Shown: positions 1 through 15,579 of the stretch, piece by piece
Layout of the letters: every line of letters begins with the position of its first letter
How positions within the stretch are numbered: position 1 is the stretch's first letter
Source of the DNA: Neocallimastix lanati (nom. inval.)
Taxonomy: Eukaryota > Neocallimastigomycota > Neocallimastigomycetes > Neocallimastigales > Neocallimastigaceae
Direction: 5' to 3'
Assembly: GCA_016946835.1 (NCBI GenBank)
Contig: JACVTC010000165.1
Location: 263,501 to 327,500, forward strand
Length of the DNA stretch: 64,000 bases
Program-made: the position numbers and the translations under genes
The notes under the pieces: generated by a model
What the model saw: only the letters and a program-made list of their open reading frames with translations
The model's database searches: none
What the model was told of the DNA's origin: nothing

Positions 1-217
1 CTTTAAAAAAAATTAAAAAGATAAATATAATAATAATGATTCAGTCACTCTACCCTTTCAAAAATAATTTTAAAATAGTAATATAATATAATTCTGATAT
101 TAATTAATTATCAAATTAAATATAGTGGCAATGATAATAATTTTTATTAGTATGTTATTTTATCTCTTCAATTTAATAAATTAAATAAACAAAACTTGGA
201 TTATATTTGTTGACTGA

Positions 218-1059
218 ATGTCCTTACTAAACATAAATGATTTTAATAATCCAATTGATTATGATAATACTTCTTTTATGATAAATTGAATTGCTAATAA
301 TGAAGCCACTGTTATTTATTGTGCAAAATTTTTGAATAAATTAGAACTTTCCGTTAAAAATAAATATGGAGAAAATATTACTTCTTTTACTATAAAGTTA
401 GGACGTATTTATCTAATAAAATATTTTCTTTTTAATCCAACTTTTAATTATTATTATCATAATTTGGTAAACCCAAAATACACTTTTAATCCTTTCTTCC
501 ATTCATAAGTCTTCTCTCATGAAAGTATCATTAGAAAAAGAATCCAGGCATCGTTAATGAAGTCAATTATAAAAAATGAAAATACGTTAATTGTTGTTTC
601 AAAGATTAATAATTATGATACAGTAAAATTATTACTTAAATATGGTATTAATGTCAATCAACAAGATGAATAATATTAATCTTAAAAATAATGAAGGAAA
701 AAGCTTATTAAATTTAGCCGATAATTTAGGTAACAAAGAAATCATAAAAAATATTGACAAAGATGAATTATTCTTGAACAGAGCCATACGCTTAATTGAA
801 TTCAAAATATTATAATAATATTAAAGAATAATGTTTTAACCGTATTATCACAAATGAATATTCAGATTATAAGTCTTCTTCTAATGAAAATCTATTAAAA
901 AAAGAAATTTATAACATCGATGGTAACTCAAAAATAGACTGAATTCTTTTTATTAAGATTAAGGTTAGTGATTTGGTCAAAAACTATATCAATAAATTAT
1001 ATAAAATTTTTAAAACATATTTTAAGCTTTATTTATTGAGAGATTTATTTTTTTTTTAA
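218..1059 (+). pseudogene. Decayed ankyrin-repeat-like gene
   Basis: Reading from the ATG at 218 gives a mostly open frame with a TGA early on (where tryptophan would fit, in the context MIN-stop-IANNEA), a TAA near 510 (glutamine context) and a frameshift near 670. The middle part reads like an ankyrin helix pair (TVKLLLKYGINVNQQDE). After the shift a second repeat-like piece follows (NNEGKSLLNLADNLGNKEI). A last piece with another TGA runs to about 1059. Gut fungi carry many ankyrin-type proteins, and the style matches, but the copy cannot make a full protein. The exact start and end are uncertain. No intact neighbour suggests a role. Confidence 0.55.
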
Positions 1060-1090
1060 AAAAATATATATAGATAATTAATTAATTTAT

Positions 1091-1888
1091 TTATCTATAT
1101 TTTATTTCAAAATTATCATTAAATTTATCATTCGATGTTGATGAAATTGTATTATAAAATATTTTATGATAATCTTCTATCCATACTTCCATGTCTTCAA
1201 AATCTTCTATATCTCTTTTTGTTGGATCAAACTGTAATTTGTTTTCTTTAAAATTATAGGTTAATGGAATATAATTATTTAATAATTCGGTTAAAGTATT
1301 TATAATAAATTAAGATTTATTGTTATAAATTAGGGATCCAATAACACAATATCTAATAATTATAGTATAAAAATAATTATTTTCAATTGTGGTGTCATTT
1401 TCACTTTTAAAAAGTATATATTCAGGATCTTTTAAAATTTTAGATAATTCATCATCATTTATAATACTTTTCTTTAAATATTTTACAAAATTTTTCTATT
1501 TTCTCATAAAAATAATTATATCGTTCATTATATTTTAAATGATATTTTTTTATTCAAAATTAGTATAAAATAAATCTTTTTTTCCAAACCATAAATCTTT
1601 ACGTTTTATATCATTATTTTCCCAGCGAATATCCTTCAACTAAGTTTCATTTAAATTATATTCTTTATAATAGTAAAGTTTTTTATATCTTTAATAATTT
1701 TATATTCATATAATCATTAAACTTATATCTACTACATACTCATGATATTTTATTCTTTTATATAAATATAAAGGCTTATATAAATATATTCCCTATAAAG
1801 AAAGATTACATAATATTTCGGGGTTACATGATTTACTCTTTAATTCTTTAAAAAATAATTCTGTATTGTTTTCTTTTTCTATATTCAT
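1091..1888 (-). pseudogene. Decayed unrecognised gene
   Basis: On the minus strand an ATG at 1888 opens a frame starting MNIEKENNTELFFKEL. It is broken by a TAG, by frameshifts near 1720 and 1450-1560, and by further TAA/TAG codons. The 3' part is the best preserved, about 110 codons down to the TAA at 1091, and contains DDELSKILKDPEYILFKSEN and RDIEDFEDMEVWIEDYHKIF. Composition is charged, without membrane segments. I do not recognise the family. The lesions are of the same kind as in the neighbouring relics, so this is a dead gene rather than a spliced one. Confidence 0.5.
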
Positions 1889-2393
1889 TGTTTAATAAAA
1901 CTTTACAATTACTATTACTTAAATATTTCATTTTAAAAATTAATTTATATTTATATTTCTATTCTATATAAACTTAAAAAATTTTAAATGAAAAGCATTA
2001 TTAAAATTGACAAAGAAATATTAATAAATCATATGAAATATATCAAAATATAAAATATTTTGTAAAAAGCGAAATTATTGTATATCAGATACTTTAATAT
2101 GAGCTTAATTGAGACGTTTAATTTTTTGTAATTAATGCTTATTTATGATATTTTTAATAAACCTCCAATTTTTAATATTATTTAAATCTTATATTATATT
2201 TAGATAAATAGTAGGAAAAGTATTAAATGTATGAAACAGATTTTCATATATAAATATGGATATTAGTAATGTAGCAAGACACGTTCACATCCATAATTTA
2301 ATACTTTAAGCAATATTTGAGGTATAAATTGATTTTTTTTTTTTTTAATCTTTAGAAATAAATTAAAAATAATATATAATAAAAATAAATACC
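1889..2393. other. AT-rich gap without a visible gene
   Basis: This is AT-rich sequence between two divergently oriented relic genes. I see no sustained open frame, RNA gene or clear repeat in it. Confidence 0.5.
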
Positions 2394-4326
2394 ATGAAAA
2401 AATAAAATTACTTATATTATTGATTATTGCAATCGGAGCCTATTGTAGCTCTCAAAATCATACTACGTCAAATATTTAATATCAATTAATTGCAGCTATT
2501 GATGAATTATGTACTGTTGATCCTAATAAATGTAGTCCAAAATCAATTACAACTGGTATTCCCATCAATGTAGCTATAGACTTAGATGAATTAAATAATC
2601 ATATTCAAGGAACAATTTATGATATTATTTCAGTATTACGAAGACTCAGTTATAAGGAAGCCGATAATTTTTTTAGGAATGAATTATTTCCTATTATTAA
2701 AGATATAATTGAAGAATTAGGAATAAATATGTTTGAAAACAAAATTAATGAAGTAGAAGCTAACAATATTGTTGAAATCATTTATATTAATCTGAAAAAT
2801 AAAGATATAATTGCAGAGTTATTGAATTCGAATAATGACATAAACATTTCCCTTTCATTATTCTCAGAAAATTATATTAAAAAATTGTATATTTATCCAA
2901 AAAAATGGTAATAGTGGTGATTATATTAAAGAAATTATAGACTTTGTAAATGTCGATTCAATTATTACTTTTCCTGATAATAAAGGAAATACAAATTATT
3001 GTAATAGAGGGCATTTAGATGAATAAAGTTACATTAATGAACCCATAGCGTAGTTCTAAGACTTTCCATGTTAGTATTTTCAAAAGTATTATTAATGGTA
3101 TTGAAAGATATCATTTATTAATAAATGATAGTTCTAATAAAATAACAACTACTCATCCAATTATTGTAAAAAGGAGTTCAGATAGTAGCGGCAAATATAA
3201 ATATGAAAAATATTGAAAGTAATTTAATTAATTCAATGAAATTATTTAAAAAAAAAAATATCGATAAAAAAAATATATTACCATACTATGATAATTATAA
3301 TGAAATTTCTAATCCGTAATATTTGCACAATAATGCTTAAAAATCGCCGATGTTTGGAAAATATTATCTCAACTTTTTGAAAACTACAATAATAAATTTA
3401 GTGAAGAAGAAAGTGCTTCCTTTATCATGAATTTCAATGGTTCTATTAATGATTTTAAAGCAATGTTATCATAGTCTGAATATTCAAACAGTGTATATTC
3501 GATTAATTTCGATTAAAATGGCATTAAAAGTATGGAATTAAACTTTAATAAAAATTAAAAGATACATTTAAAAAATTTTGATACAATTATTGATGATGAT
3601 GGTAATAATTTGATTGCTAATTATGATATGCATGATGAATCTGAATCTAGGAACAGTAGGCATAAACTTATACACAATCTTAATAAGTTGGTTAGTATAG
3701 TAAATCAAAATAATAATAATAATTTAATGTATGGAACGGGTGTGATTTATAAAGACAATAAAATATATAAAGAAATAGATCATAGAACTATAGGTAATGA
3801 AAATAATTTACTTGAATCGATTAATAGTTTATGTCAAGAAAAAGAATCATTAGATACGGATTCATTAGATGATTATTACAAAAATGAATTAAATAATGTA
3901 TATAATGATTTGCATGAATTGATTTTAGCTGGTAATACCGAATATAGTAATGGCAAATCAATTCCTAATCTTGAAGTCGTTCTTGAAACTCATAATACGC
4001 TTGCATCTAAAATAGGTCAAAAAGAATTTAATATTGATGATTTTTCTAGTTTTATAAACAAGATATCTGTTCCAGAATTTGAACATATCAATAAAAGTAA
4101 TGCTCTTGACATAATTAAAAGCGAAAAATTTCTTCAGAGAGTAATAAAAGGAGTGGAATCTCGTATAAAGAATTCTGAAAATAAATATTTAGATAAAGAT
4201 GTTTATAATTTTATAATAAATACTAATAAGTATATTGAACAACAAGGTACTATAAAAGAAATGCAAACACATAAAGGTAATAAATTTATTTGCCCTTTGA
4301 AATATTATTCTACTATTAATAATTAA
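2394..4326 (+). pseudogene. Decayed secreted-type gene, 3' third nearly open
   Basis: ATG at 2394 is followed, after a missing A in a six-A run, by a typical secretion signal (IKLLILLIIAIGAYCSS). The frame continues to 2909 with one TAA at 2477 in a glutamine-like context, then shifts in the A-run near 2900 and again near 3060 and 3220-3340. From about 3337 to 4326 one frame runs about 330 codons with only three stops: TAG at 3472, TAA at 3514 and TAA at 3556. Each sits where glutamine fits. The last 238 codons (from 3610) are clean and end PLKYYSTINN. No catalytic motif or known domain is evident. A secreted or surface protein is inferred only from the signal peptide. Some single-base shifts lie in homopolymers and could be assembly errors; the three in-frame stops are harder to explain that way. 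Confidence 0.6.
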
Positions 4327-4956
4327 CACATATATACATATATACACATAAATATTATTCTTATTATAAATATAACTTTCTTTTTTTTTTTAAAATGATT
4401 TTTATTTATTTATTAACTATTATTTTATTATTAAAAAAAAAAATTTTTTTTATTATGTATAAATTCATTGATAAAAAAAATATATATATTAATTAAGATT
4501 GATTTTTTTTAAACAAAATAAATTATTGAAAATGAAATATTGAAAATGTTAAGAATAAAAATAAAAAATAAAAAAATAAAAAAAAAAAAAAAAATAAATA
4601 AAAAAAAAAAAATTAAAATGTACTGAATATTTAATACAATTGGGAGAAAATAAAATAAAATAAGAAAGTGTAATAAAAATTAATATAAAATTATAATGAA
4701 AAAATGATGGAAAAAATGATGGAAAAAATGTTGTTAAAAAAAAATTGAATAAAAAAATATATGAAATATATGAGATTATATATATACTTATACATTTATA
4801 TTTTTATAAATTATTAATATATAAATATTTATATATATATTGATAAATTGATTGTTTTGTTTGATTGTTGTTTTTGCTTGTTTGGTAATAATAATGCTTA
4901 TTGTTATTTACTCTATTTAATATTACTTATTTTTTTCTTTTCTTTCTTTCTTTCTT

Positions 4957-4990
<34 letters not shown>

Positions 4991-5643
4991 GTATTTTTAA
5001 TGTGATAATAATAATTAAAATAATAAATTATTATTTATTTAAATATTAATTGTAATTGATAAAAATTAAAAATTATATTTATTGTTATGGAGTTTTACTA
5101 TATTGGAAGAAGAAAATAAAATAAGATCAAATAAAAAAGAGGAAAAAAAAATATTAAAATAATTTAGTAATAATAATAATATTATTAAAAAAATTCTTTA
5201 TTTAGAATTTTTTTAATTATTATTACTATACTATGATTATTATTATTTATACTACTTATTGATACTATTATTTAATTATGATTATTATTATTATTTTTTT
5301 TTTTTTTGGTTTTTAGTAATGGTCTTTTTTTTGTTTTTGCTTTTGTTCTTGTTTTATTTAAAATATTAAAAAAATTTATTTCTTCTTTTTCTTCTTCTCT
5401 TAAAAAATTTTTGGAAAAATATAATAAAATATAAAAAAAAATTATTTTTTTTCTTTTCTTTTATTTTCTTTCTATTTTTTTTTCTCTTTCTCTTTCTTTT
5501 TCTTCTCTTTTCTCTTTTTTTTTTTTATTTCTCTATTTTAATTTTTTTTTCTTTCTCTTTTATATTTTTTTTCTCTTTTTTATTTTTAAAATATTTCGTT
5601 TTATTTTTTTTTTTTTTCTTCTTCTTCCTAAGTTTCAATATTT
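4327..5643. other. Intergenic, homopolymer- and polypyrimidine-rich
   Basis: The stretch contains A and T runs, T(21)/A(13) blocks near 4955-4990 and a polypyrimidine stretch at about 5380-5640. It lies downstream of the CFAP20 stop codon and so includes that gene's 3' untranslated region. No further gene is visible. Confidence 0.6.
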
Positions 5644-7359
5644 TTATTGTTTTTGAATTGGTAAGAATAACTTAAATTCTGGTGGTAATTCTTCTTCTGA
5701 ATACAATCTATCAGAGAAGTACACACGACGTACACGACAATTAGCATGTATTTGAACTCTTAAGGTTTCAATATAATTGGTACCATAAGCTCTTCTCGTA
5801 AAATCGGAAAGATTAAATTGAATTTGATTCCAACCATCATCTAATCTCATTGGCATAGTACAAATAAATGGTTTTACTCTTGTTGTCGACTATTTTTTAT
5901 TTTATTTTATTTTATTTTTTTTATTAATTTATTAATTTATAAAATAATAATAATAATAATATAATAATTTATATGAAAATGAATAAAAATATATATAGTA
6001 TATATATTTATTCATCATTATTATTATTTTTTATGGTCAGTAATTATTGTTATTAAATTAAATTTTTATAAATATATAAAATTGAAATAATAATAATAAA
6101 TAATTAAAAATAATTAATAAATAGGAACAATAATAATAAATTATAATGATAATAATAAAAAATAAAATAAAACAATATAGGAAAATTAAATTTAAAATAA
6201 AATAAAAAATAATATATATTAAAATAATATAAATATTTTTTTAAAAAAGAAAAGGAATAAAATAATAATAATAATAAAAATAATAAATTAATGTTGTTAT
6301 TTCATTAAAAGAAATATATATTTTTTTTTAAAAAAAAAAATAGCATATAGAAAATAGAATAAAAGAAAGTGAAAAAGAGGAAAGAAGAGAAGAAAAAGAA
6401 GAAAAAAAAAAACTTACTTGATAATTACTAGCTCTAAATCTTCTACGAATATTCTTATCATCCAAAACTTGAACTTCGAAAGTAAAGTATTTCTTTAGGT
6501 TCTTTATGATCATAACCAAAAATGGAAGTTTAATACCGAGGGTTCTATTTTGTTGTACAGGACAAGTGATATAATTTGTAGATACATTGGTACCAATAAT
6601 TTCTAATACAGATGATTGAATATCATTATCTGTGATACGTTTTATGTGACCGTTACGAACTTGTTTATCCCATATTTGAAGTGGTTTTGAACTATTTCAA
6701 AAAAAAAAATAAAAAAAAAAATTTTTTTTTATTTTTTTTTTAATAGTATTGTTATAAATAAAAAAAATTTTTTTTTTTATTTTTTTTTAATAGTATTGTT
6801 TTAAATATTATTTGTTATTCATCATTATTATTATTAATTCAAATACGTATAATATTTTACCATTTATTAATATGTATTATTATTTATTATTTTAATAGTT
6901 ATTATAATTATTATTATTATTATTTTAAAAAATTATATATTTATATTTTTTTTTATAAAAAAAAAAAAGAAAAATAAGTTAGTATAAAAATATTTTTACT
7001 AAATATATTACTATATTATTATATTATTAATGATATCATAAAGTATAGTTATGTATATATATATATAGTAAAGAAAAAATTACCCAATACTATAAAGAAT
7101 AGATAAAAAACCTGACTGTTAAAATATATATTATATATATTTAATTTTTATTATGGTATTTTTTTTTTTTTTATGATAGTATTGATATATTTATTCCACC
7201 ATATTATGGTTAAATATATAGTTTAATATATATATAATTTGTATTTAAATATTATATTAATAAAATATATATATATAATATTAAAAAAAAATGTGGAAAA
7301 ATAGTACGATATTAATAAATAAATATTAGTTTATATTCACTATTATTTTATTTATATTA

Positions 7360-7391
<32 letters not shown>

Positions 7392-7422
7392 TATAATTTA
7401 CTTGAAAAGTATTGTGGAACAT
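5644..7422 (-). CDS. CFAP20: CFAP20 (cilia- and flagella-associated protein 20)
   Basis: Four exons on the minus strand: 7402-7422, 7084-7115, 6418-6691 and 5644-5889. They join in phase with GT-AG introns to 190 residues, very close to the usual 190-195. The protein starts [18 protein letters not shown], continues with KPLQIWDK and [15 protein letters not shown], has the highly conserved [10 protein letters not shown] and [10 protein letters not shown], and ends with [19 protein letters not shown] and [10 protein letters not shown]. In this family (also called BUG22/GTL3) the protein is an inner-junction component of axonemal doublet microtubules and affects ciliary beating and tubulin modification. 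Its presence fits a fungus with flagellated zoospores. The 21-bp first exon is supported by the family's N-terminus and a GTAAAT donor. The three introns are about 286, 392 and 528 bp and extremely AT-rich. Confidence 0.95.
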
Positions 7423-8004
7423 TATTTTAAAAAGTTTGGTTTAAATATTTAAATTTATTTTAAAATTAAATGTTATATTTTATTATATCTTATTATATAT
7501 GTATTGCTGTTTTGTGCCGTTAAAAAATATTAATGATATTTATGTTAATTAATATAAATGTTTAATGTATTTCTTTTTTTTAAAAAAAAAAAAAAAAAAG
7601 CAATAAAATAAAAATATGAATTTGTAATTTGTTTAAAATAAATTGTATCTTTATGTTTTTATTATGACAAAAATTTTTATTATTATATATTATCTGGTTA
7701 TTATGTTTATCTTTTATATATATATATATATTTTAAATATTAATGTATTTGTAGTAGTAATTTTTTTTTCTTTTTTTTTTTTTTTTCTTAATACTCTTTT
7801 TCAATTTTAATATATCTCTAAAATAACATTAATATTATAGAAAAAATAAAAAAAAAAAATTTTTTTAATTTTTTTCTTTTTTTTTTTTTTATTTGTTATT
7901 ATTATTATTTCTGTATAAAATAAAAAAAAAAAAAAAGGAAAAAAAATTTTCCACTATATAATAAATAATATAGAATCAAATGAACTATAATAAAAAAATA
8001 TATA

Positions 8005-8049
<45 letters not shown>

Positions 8050-8519
8050 AAAATTTTTTAATAATTATTAAAATTACTATATAGTAGAAAAAAAAAAAAT
8101 TTATTTTTTATTTTATAAATTTTAATTTTTATTTTTATTGTTTTTATTATTTTTATTATTATTATTGTTATTATTGTTATTTATTATTATTTAATATTAT
8201 TATTTATTACTATTTATTATTGTTATTTTTTATTATTATTATTTTTATTATTATTATTTTAATTTTATAGTTTAGTTTTAAAGGAATTTATATATATATA
8301 TATTATTTACAACTTTTCAAATGTCAAACAATAAAAATAAAAATATACAATGCTGTTTAAAGTTTAAAATAGAAAAAATATGATATTAAATAAAAAATGA
8401 AAAATGTTTAATAAAATAAGAAAAAAAAATAATAATAATAAAATAATATAATAATATAGCTTTTTATTATATAAATAGGAAAATATTTAAAATTATAAAA
8501 GAATCAAATCATCGATTAA

Positions 8520-8565
8520 GGTATTCCAATGTCTAAAAAAAAAAAAAAAAAAAAGGTATTCCAAT
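8520..8565 (+). repeat. 11-bp direct repeat flanking a short poly(A) insertion
   Basis: The 11-mer GGTATTCCAAT occurs at 8520-8530 and again at 8555-8565. Between them is GTCT followed by 20 A. This is the layout of a target-site duplication around a retroposed, almost completely 5'-truncated poly(A) tail. Confidence 0.6.
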
Positions 8566-9110
8566 TTAAATAATAGAAGAAAAGTTTTTTCTTTTTTTTT
8601 TTCCCTTTATTATATAACTAAATACTAAATAGCAAATAAAAGAAATTATTTATAAATTAGTTATAATAGCTAATAAAATAAAAAGTGATATGTTTTAAAT
8701 AATAATAATAATAATAATAATAAAATTTATTGAAAGAATTTAAAATTTTATATTTAATATTAAAGTTCTTTTTTTTAACTTTTTTAATTTTTATTTATAC
8801 TTTATTAAATAATGTTTATGTTTTATTTTAAATATATTATATATAATTTATTATTATTATTAAATTTTTATTTATTATTTATTATTTATGTTATTTTTTT
8901 TTTCTCGAACTATTTTTATAAAAAAAAAAGTTTATTACAATGATTCGAGAATAATTATATTATCTATTATATAAATACTATTATTTAATTTTTTAAGATT
9001 ATCATTAATATTATTATAATTTAATATAAACATATATTAGTAAGGACTTTTAAACATTAAAATAAAGGAATCATTATAATAATATAAAATTTTTCAAAAT
9101 TTTAACAATG

Positions 9111-9113
<3 letters not shown>

Positions 9114-9204
<91 letters not shown>
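9114..9204. repeat. (ATT)n microsatellite
   Basis: About 90 bp of uninterrupted ATT trinucleotide repeat. It is noncoding by position, in the gap upstream of CFAP20. Confidence 0.9.
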
Positions 9205-11185
9205 TTTATTATTTTATTATATAACTAATATTATAGCAATAATAATAATTTTTTTTATAAATGATGAATTAATATACATATTCATAAATCCCTGTATTAT
9301 TGACCTTTTTAAGATATAATTTTTTTATGGAAATATAAATAATTAATTATTCATAAATAAAAAATAAATATATCTTAATCCAAATAAACCGAATTTCATA
9401 TAAAAATGTAATAACTTTAGTTATGATGTTTAATTCACATATATGATTTACTCTTATTATTATTATTACATAACTTTATATAATAATTTTTATTTTAATT
9501 AATATTAAAACAAAAGATAATAATAATATGTAATGATATAATGATATAAAGTAAAAACGAAAATAAAAAAAAACAATTTTTTTTTATTTAAAATTTTTAT
9601 AATTATTTAAAAAGATAACACTTTGAAAATTTTATTTAATCTTTTTTAAAAATTTAAAAAAATTTAAATAAATATAAAAAAATAAAAAAATAAAAAAAAA
9701 AAAAAAAAAATTAATAATTAAAAATTATATATATAGAAGTAATAAATAAAAATACAAAAATTTCTTGACGGAGAATTATTTTATCGGTCTTTTAAATATT
9801 AATAAATCTAATTTTATTATTATTATTGCTGTTATTAATTATTAATAATAATATTATTAAATAATTTAATTTATAATAAATAATAATAATAATTATAATA
9901 ATAATAATTGTTAAGAATCAGGAATTTATGGTTCATAATTATGTCAATTTTATTAATATATTATATGATAAAGAGTTACTAGAACTTTATTATTCAAAAT
10001 TAAATAATTTTTATATTAATACATTTTTTGGCTTATAAATTAATTATATTACAATATGTTTCAGTACATTTGAAGCTTATTTTTCATATATTTCACATTA
10101 TTCTAACAATAATAATTATAATAATAATAATAATAATTGTTAGCTTTATTAAATTTAGATCTAACTTATAGTATTAAATAAGTAATTAAGTCACATGTCA
10201 TTGCATACGTTTTCCATTATACAGAATAAATGGGGGAAGTGCATTTCGAAAAATTCACATAATTTTAGAATTATTTATCTTTTCATAGATAATTGAATCA
10301 ATAAATAATAATTATAATAATAATAAAATTTAAAAATTATAATAAATATTATATTTATTAATCGAAAAAAAAAAATTTTTTTTTTCAAATATTAAAATAT
10401 TAAAATAATGAAAAAATTTTAAAAAGGTTTTTTATATAACAGTATATTAAAATAACTTTTTTTTTTATGGATTCTTGTCATTTGTTTTGTTAAACATTTC
10501 TTTTTCTTGAGATTACTAATTTTTACAATCTTCGCAATTTAGATTATCATTATTTTCTTCCTTAATGTTGTTATTTTCTAAAAAATTTTTTAAAGATTTT
10601 GATTGTAATAATGACCTAATCTAGTATATATCATAATTTTAGTTCTATATTATTTAATATAATGTTCTATATTTTTAATTAGGCTTACATTTAAAGTAAA
10701 AAGGTTTTTATCGTTTGCAGAGATGATGATAATAATTAGTTTATTATTTTTAAATATGTTATTCTTTATTGTTGCACATTTCCATTACTAATTTAAAGTC
10801 TTTTTTACATAGGTAATGAGTGGAAATTAAATTACTTTGTATGTTTGGAGCATAAAATACTACTCCAATAGAAAAATTATTATTTTTATAAATTTCTTTG
10901 TATATACCCTTTTTGTATATTCTATCAGATTGTCCATTTGGGTATATAATCCCTCTAATAGTAACTTCTTCAATGTTTGATAGTATTTATATATTTTTTG
11001 ATAAGTTGATTCCTGTTCCACTGTCAATGATCCATGTTCCTGGAAGTTATTGAACTGTTATTAAAATTATTTTTTACAATATTAGTTGTTATATTGAAGC
11101 AGAAGTCGAATGAAGGATCTGAATCTGAATCTGAATCTGAATTGCTTTGTTCTTCATAATTAACATTATAAAATTTGAAGTTTCT

Positions 11186-12176
11186 CTAACTACCTTTCCT
11201 GCTTAAAGATGTTCTTTTATTTTTAATTTTATTTCTTGATTTATTATTATTTTTTTTCTTTTCTTCTCTATAGTTATTATTAGGTGAATTTGATGGGTTG
11301 AAAAAAAAAGTTATCAGTAGTATGCCCATTTTTATGGCAATATTGGCAGTATTTGTTGGAATTTGTTTCTTTATTGAAATTATATAGGAGTTTCCCATTT
11401 CGGACTCTGTTAATTTGATCTTCGTGTTGATATACCTTTTTTGATTTTTACTCTTTTAATAGTTTTACTTTTCTTGATTATGGTACTTAGTTTTATTATG
11501 ACTTCTTTTAAATCTTTGAATGTCTTTTCATCATATGGAAATGTGAATGAATATGCAATACCGACTTTATTTAATTCCTCTAGAGAATATAAAACTTTTG
11601 TTTCTTCACTTAGTTCTGGTTTATTTTGTAATTTTGCCCTGTTACTATATTCTGTAAGTAATGAGTTAAGATTATCTAAATACAGCTTAAAGTCATCGTT
11701 TTCGATTTCTAGCTTCTTTATTTTTATTTCAATTTTGAATAATCTGGATGGGCCTGTTTCTGAAAATCTTTCTTTCAAATCATTTATCATTTAGTATGCA
11801 CTTGTGCAATTATTTAATAACCTTATTGTATATTCGTCGAGGCTGTTCAATATTATAATCCTGACTGTACTGTCATATTTTAAATGTTTTTTTACTGGTA
11901 CTTATATTTTTAATATTCTTTGATATATAATCACTTAATTCTTCATAATCGAGGAATAATTTTAAGTCTAAATACCATTTGTGAAAGTTTTTCATTTGTA
12001 ATTTTTAAAGTTTTAAAATATGAAATTTATTAATTGTATTTGTTTGAATATTTGGAGGTTCTACTTCAATAGGAGAGTCATTTCATTGTTGTACTTGATG
12101 TATTTGTTATCTCTGTTGTCTTTGATGAAGTTTTTGAAGAACTCTCTGTTATTGTTGAATTTTCTGATGTAGTCAT
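11186..12176 (-). pseudogene. copia gag, broken
   Basis: The ATG at 12176 begins a serine/threonine-rich leader. After frameshifts comes the gag core, with an open run at 11410-11790 containing NDLKERFSETGPSRLFKI and KPELSEETKVLYSLEEL. This is the usual layout of copia gag (UBN2-like). A TAA sits just before that run, in glutamine context. A zinc knuckle reads YCQYCHKNGHTTDNFF at about 11330, with the fourth zinc ligand (expected Cys) lost. A basic, asparagine-rich tail follows. The protein would package element RNA in virus-like particles; this copy cannot. Confidence 0.75.
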
Positions 12177-12220
12177 TTTAATGTGACTGTTAATATTTCT
12201 TTATTTTAATGTTTAATGAA

Positions 12221-12554
12221 TGTTTAATATTTAATATATTGAATTTTGATATTAACAATTGTTAATGAATTATTGAATCATTGAGACTCTTAATCTGTTA
12301 AATATAACACTTAAAATCAGAAATGATATTTATATTTTATTATGTATTTATTTATTTATTTTATTGCTTTTACATCAAGAAAGACCTTATTCATAATATA
12401 TTATTACATGTTATTTTTAATTATTTTCTATAGTAGTCTAACATTATTGGTAACATTTAACATTACACTGCATTATTATCGAATAAAAATATTTTACACT
12501 TAATAATGTAGTATAATGTACAATGTAATTAAACGCATAACTGTGATATTTAGA
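12221..12554 (-). repeat. 5' LTR of the minus-strand copia element
   Basis: It matches the LTRs of the element at 16928-21905 in order, sharing blocks such as TTTAATTACATTGTACATTA and GTTACCAATAATGTTAGACT. Its gag-proximal end is ATTAAACA. No second LTR of this element is present. Confidence 0.75.
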
Positions 12555-12729
12555 AATAATAATAATAAGAATAAGAATAATAATAAGAATATAAAATTAA
12601 ATATATATATTTCTTTTAAAAAAAAAAAAAAATTTAAAATTAAAAAAATTTATTTATAAATTTTTTTCTTTTTTTTTTTTTCTGAAAATTTTTTATATAT
12701 TTAAGTCTTTTTCATTTAATTAAATTTTA

Positions 12730-15579
<2,850 letters not shown>

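Larger units (their letters stand above)
7423..10449. other. Long AT-rich intergenic region
   Basis: About 3 kb upstream of CFAP20, built of A/T tracts, (TA)n and (ATT)n. A weak open stretch on the plus strand at about 9929-10110 has one TAA and no recognisable domain; I do not call it a gene. A decamer shared with the MULE-like inverted repeat lies at 10240-10249. The CFAP20 promoter must lie just above 7422, but no element can be named. Confidence 0.5.
10450..12554 (-). mobile_element. Truncated Ty1/copia LTR retrotransposon
   Basis: The minus strand shows a 5' LTR (12221-12554), a short leader, a gag start at 12176, gag, a zinc knuckle, protease and the start of the GAG-pre-integrase domain. 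It then stops near 10450 with no integrase core, reverse transcriptase or 3' LTR. The copy is related along its length to the plus-strand element at 16928-21905. Protease keeps the aspartate motif (WIIDSGTGINLS near 11035), and RLGHYYNQ plus a CEDC pair mark the pre-integrase zinc region near 10550-10640. Several frameshifts and stops make it non-functional. Confidence 0.85.

Noticed and set aside
218-4326. A variant genetic code with TAA/TAG as Gln
   Set aside because: The five intact genes use only CAA/CAG for Gln and end with TAA, and the relics also have frameshifts; mutation decay is simpler.
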